A stretch of DNA of 64,000 nucleotides, taken from the NCBI GenBank assembly GCA_002794775.1, contig NBAY01000057.1, forward strand, positions 124,001 to 188,000, written 5' to 3'. This document shows positions 63,879 to 64,000 of this stretch, one piece after another. Position 1 is the first letter of the stretch, and each line of letters opens with the position of its first letter. Position numbers and translations under genes: made by a program. Source of the stretch: Porodaedalea pini (lineage: Eukaryota > Basidiomycota > Agaricomycetes > Hymenochaetales > Hymenochaetaceae). Under the pieces are notes generated by a model that saw only the letters and a list, made by a program, of their open reading frames with translations, ran no database searches and was not told the origin of the DNA.

Positions 63879-64000
63879 TAGTACAATGAGGAGAGGACTG
63901 AGGTTCGGCTTCATCTGAGGTGAGATCAAGTATGACGGTTGCTTTTCGTGAAGAAGAAATACCCTGTCTGAGGCTGAGTCGCGTTGATGCAGGAGAGTCG
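63879..64000. other. Unit E intergenic, window end
   Basis: Matches 1690-1780 and 40770-40870. No gene. Confidence 0.5.

Overview
This window looks like a repeat-rich subtelomeric or heterochromatic region of an Agaricomycete (mushroom-forming basidiomycete). The evidence is the small introns of about 50-60 bp, the fungal multi-pass membrane protein family, a Tf1/sushi-type chromovirus, a hAT transposase with the basidiomycete-style C-terminus, and TE copies broken mostly by C-to-T (or G-to-A) changes at CpG.

The non-transposon backbone is a decaying tandem array on the minus strand. Each unit holds three things: (1) a multi-exon multi-pass membrane protein gene of the DUF6533-like kind, (2) a segment with a G-protein alpha-like first exon, and (3) a small gene of unknown function starting M-G-G-S. 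Unit A has receptor 1-1617, G-alpha segment about 2.1-3.6 kb and small gene about 20.0-21.6 kb. Unit B has receptor 22196-23829, G-alpha segment 24.0-25.6 kb and small gene 27.0-28.15 kb. Unit C has receptor 28796-35537 (split by a copia element), G-alpha segment 36.0-37.4 kb and small gene about 37.7-38.4 kb. Unit D has receptor 39063-40704 and then a G-alpha segment split by an 18-kb TE nest (41.0-41.4 kb and 59.8-62.6 kb). Unit E keeps only the 3' part of the small gene and the 5' part of the receptor (63.1-63.9 kb).

Transposons fill the gaps. From 3.87 to 20.0 kb there is an AT-rich element with minisatellites and hairpins, then a proline-rich reading frame hit twice, 249 bp apart and in opposite orientation, by the same self-primed Ty3/gypsy chromovirus (6990-13256 plus; 13511-19772 minus). 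A foldback element with TA duplication sits at 20441-21288, a foldback inside a hAT-like MITE at 26076-26759, and a hAT MITE at 27179-27437. A very young Ty1/copia element with apparently identical LTRs and an open gag-pol frame occupies 29238-34336.

The block 41.46-59.77 kb is a TE nest. It contains a CpG-poor host element with a Ulp1-type protease domain, a 4.4-kb hAT element (42401-46835), an internally deleted gypsy copy (48312-49782), an unidentified CpG-bearing insert (50663-51514), a repetitive transposase-like protein (52.9-56.85 kb), and a pogo/Tigger-type element (56873-59339). No rRNA, tRNA or CRISPR was found. All exon assignments were made by eye from reading frames and comparison among the copies.
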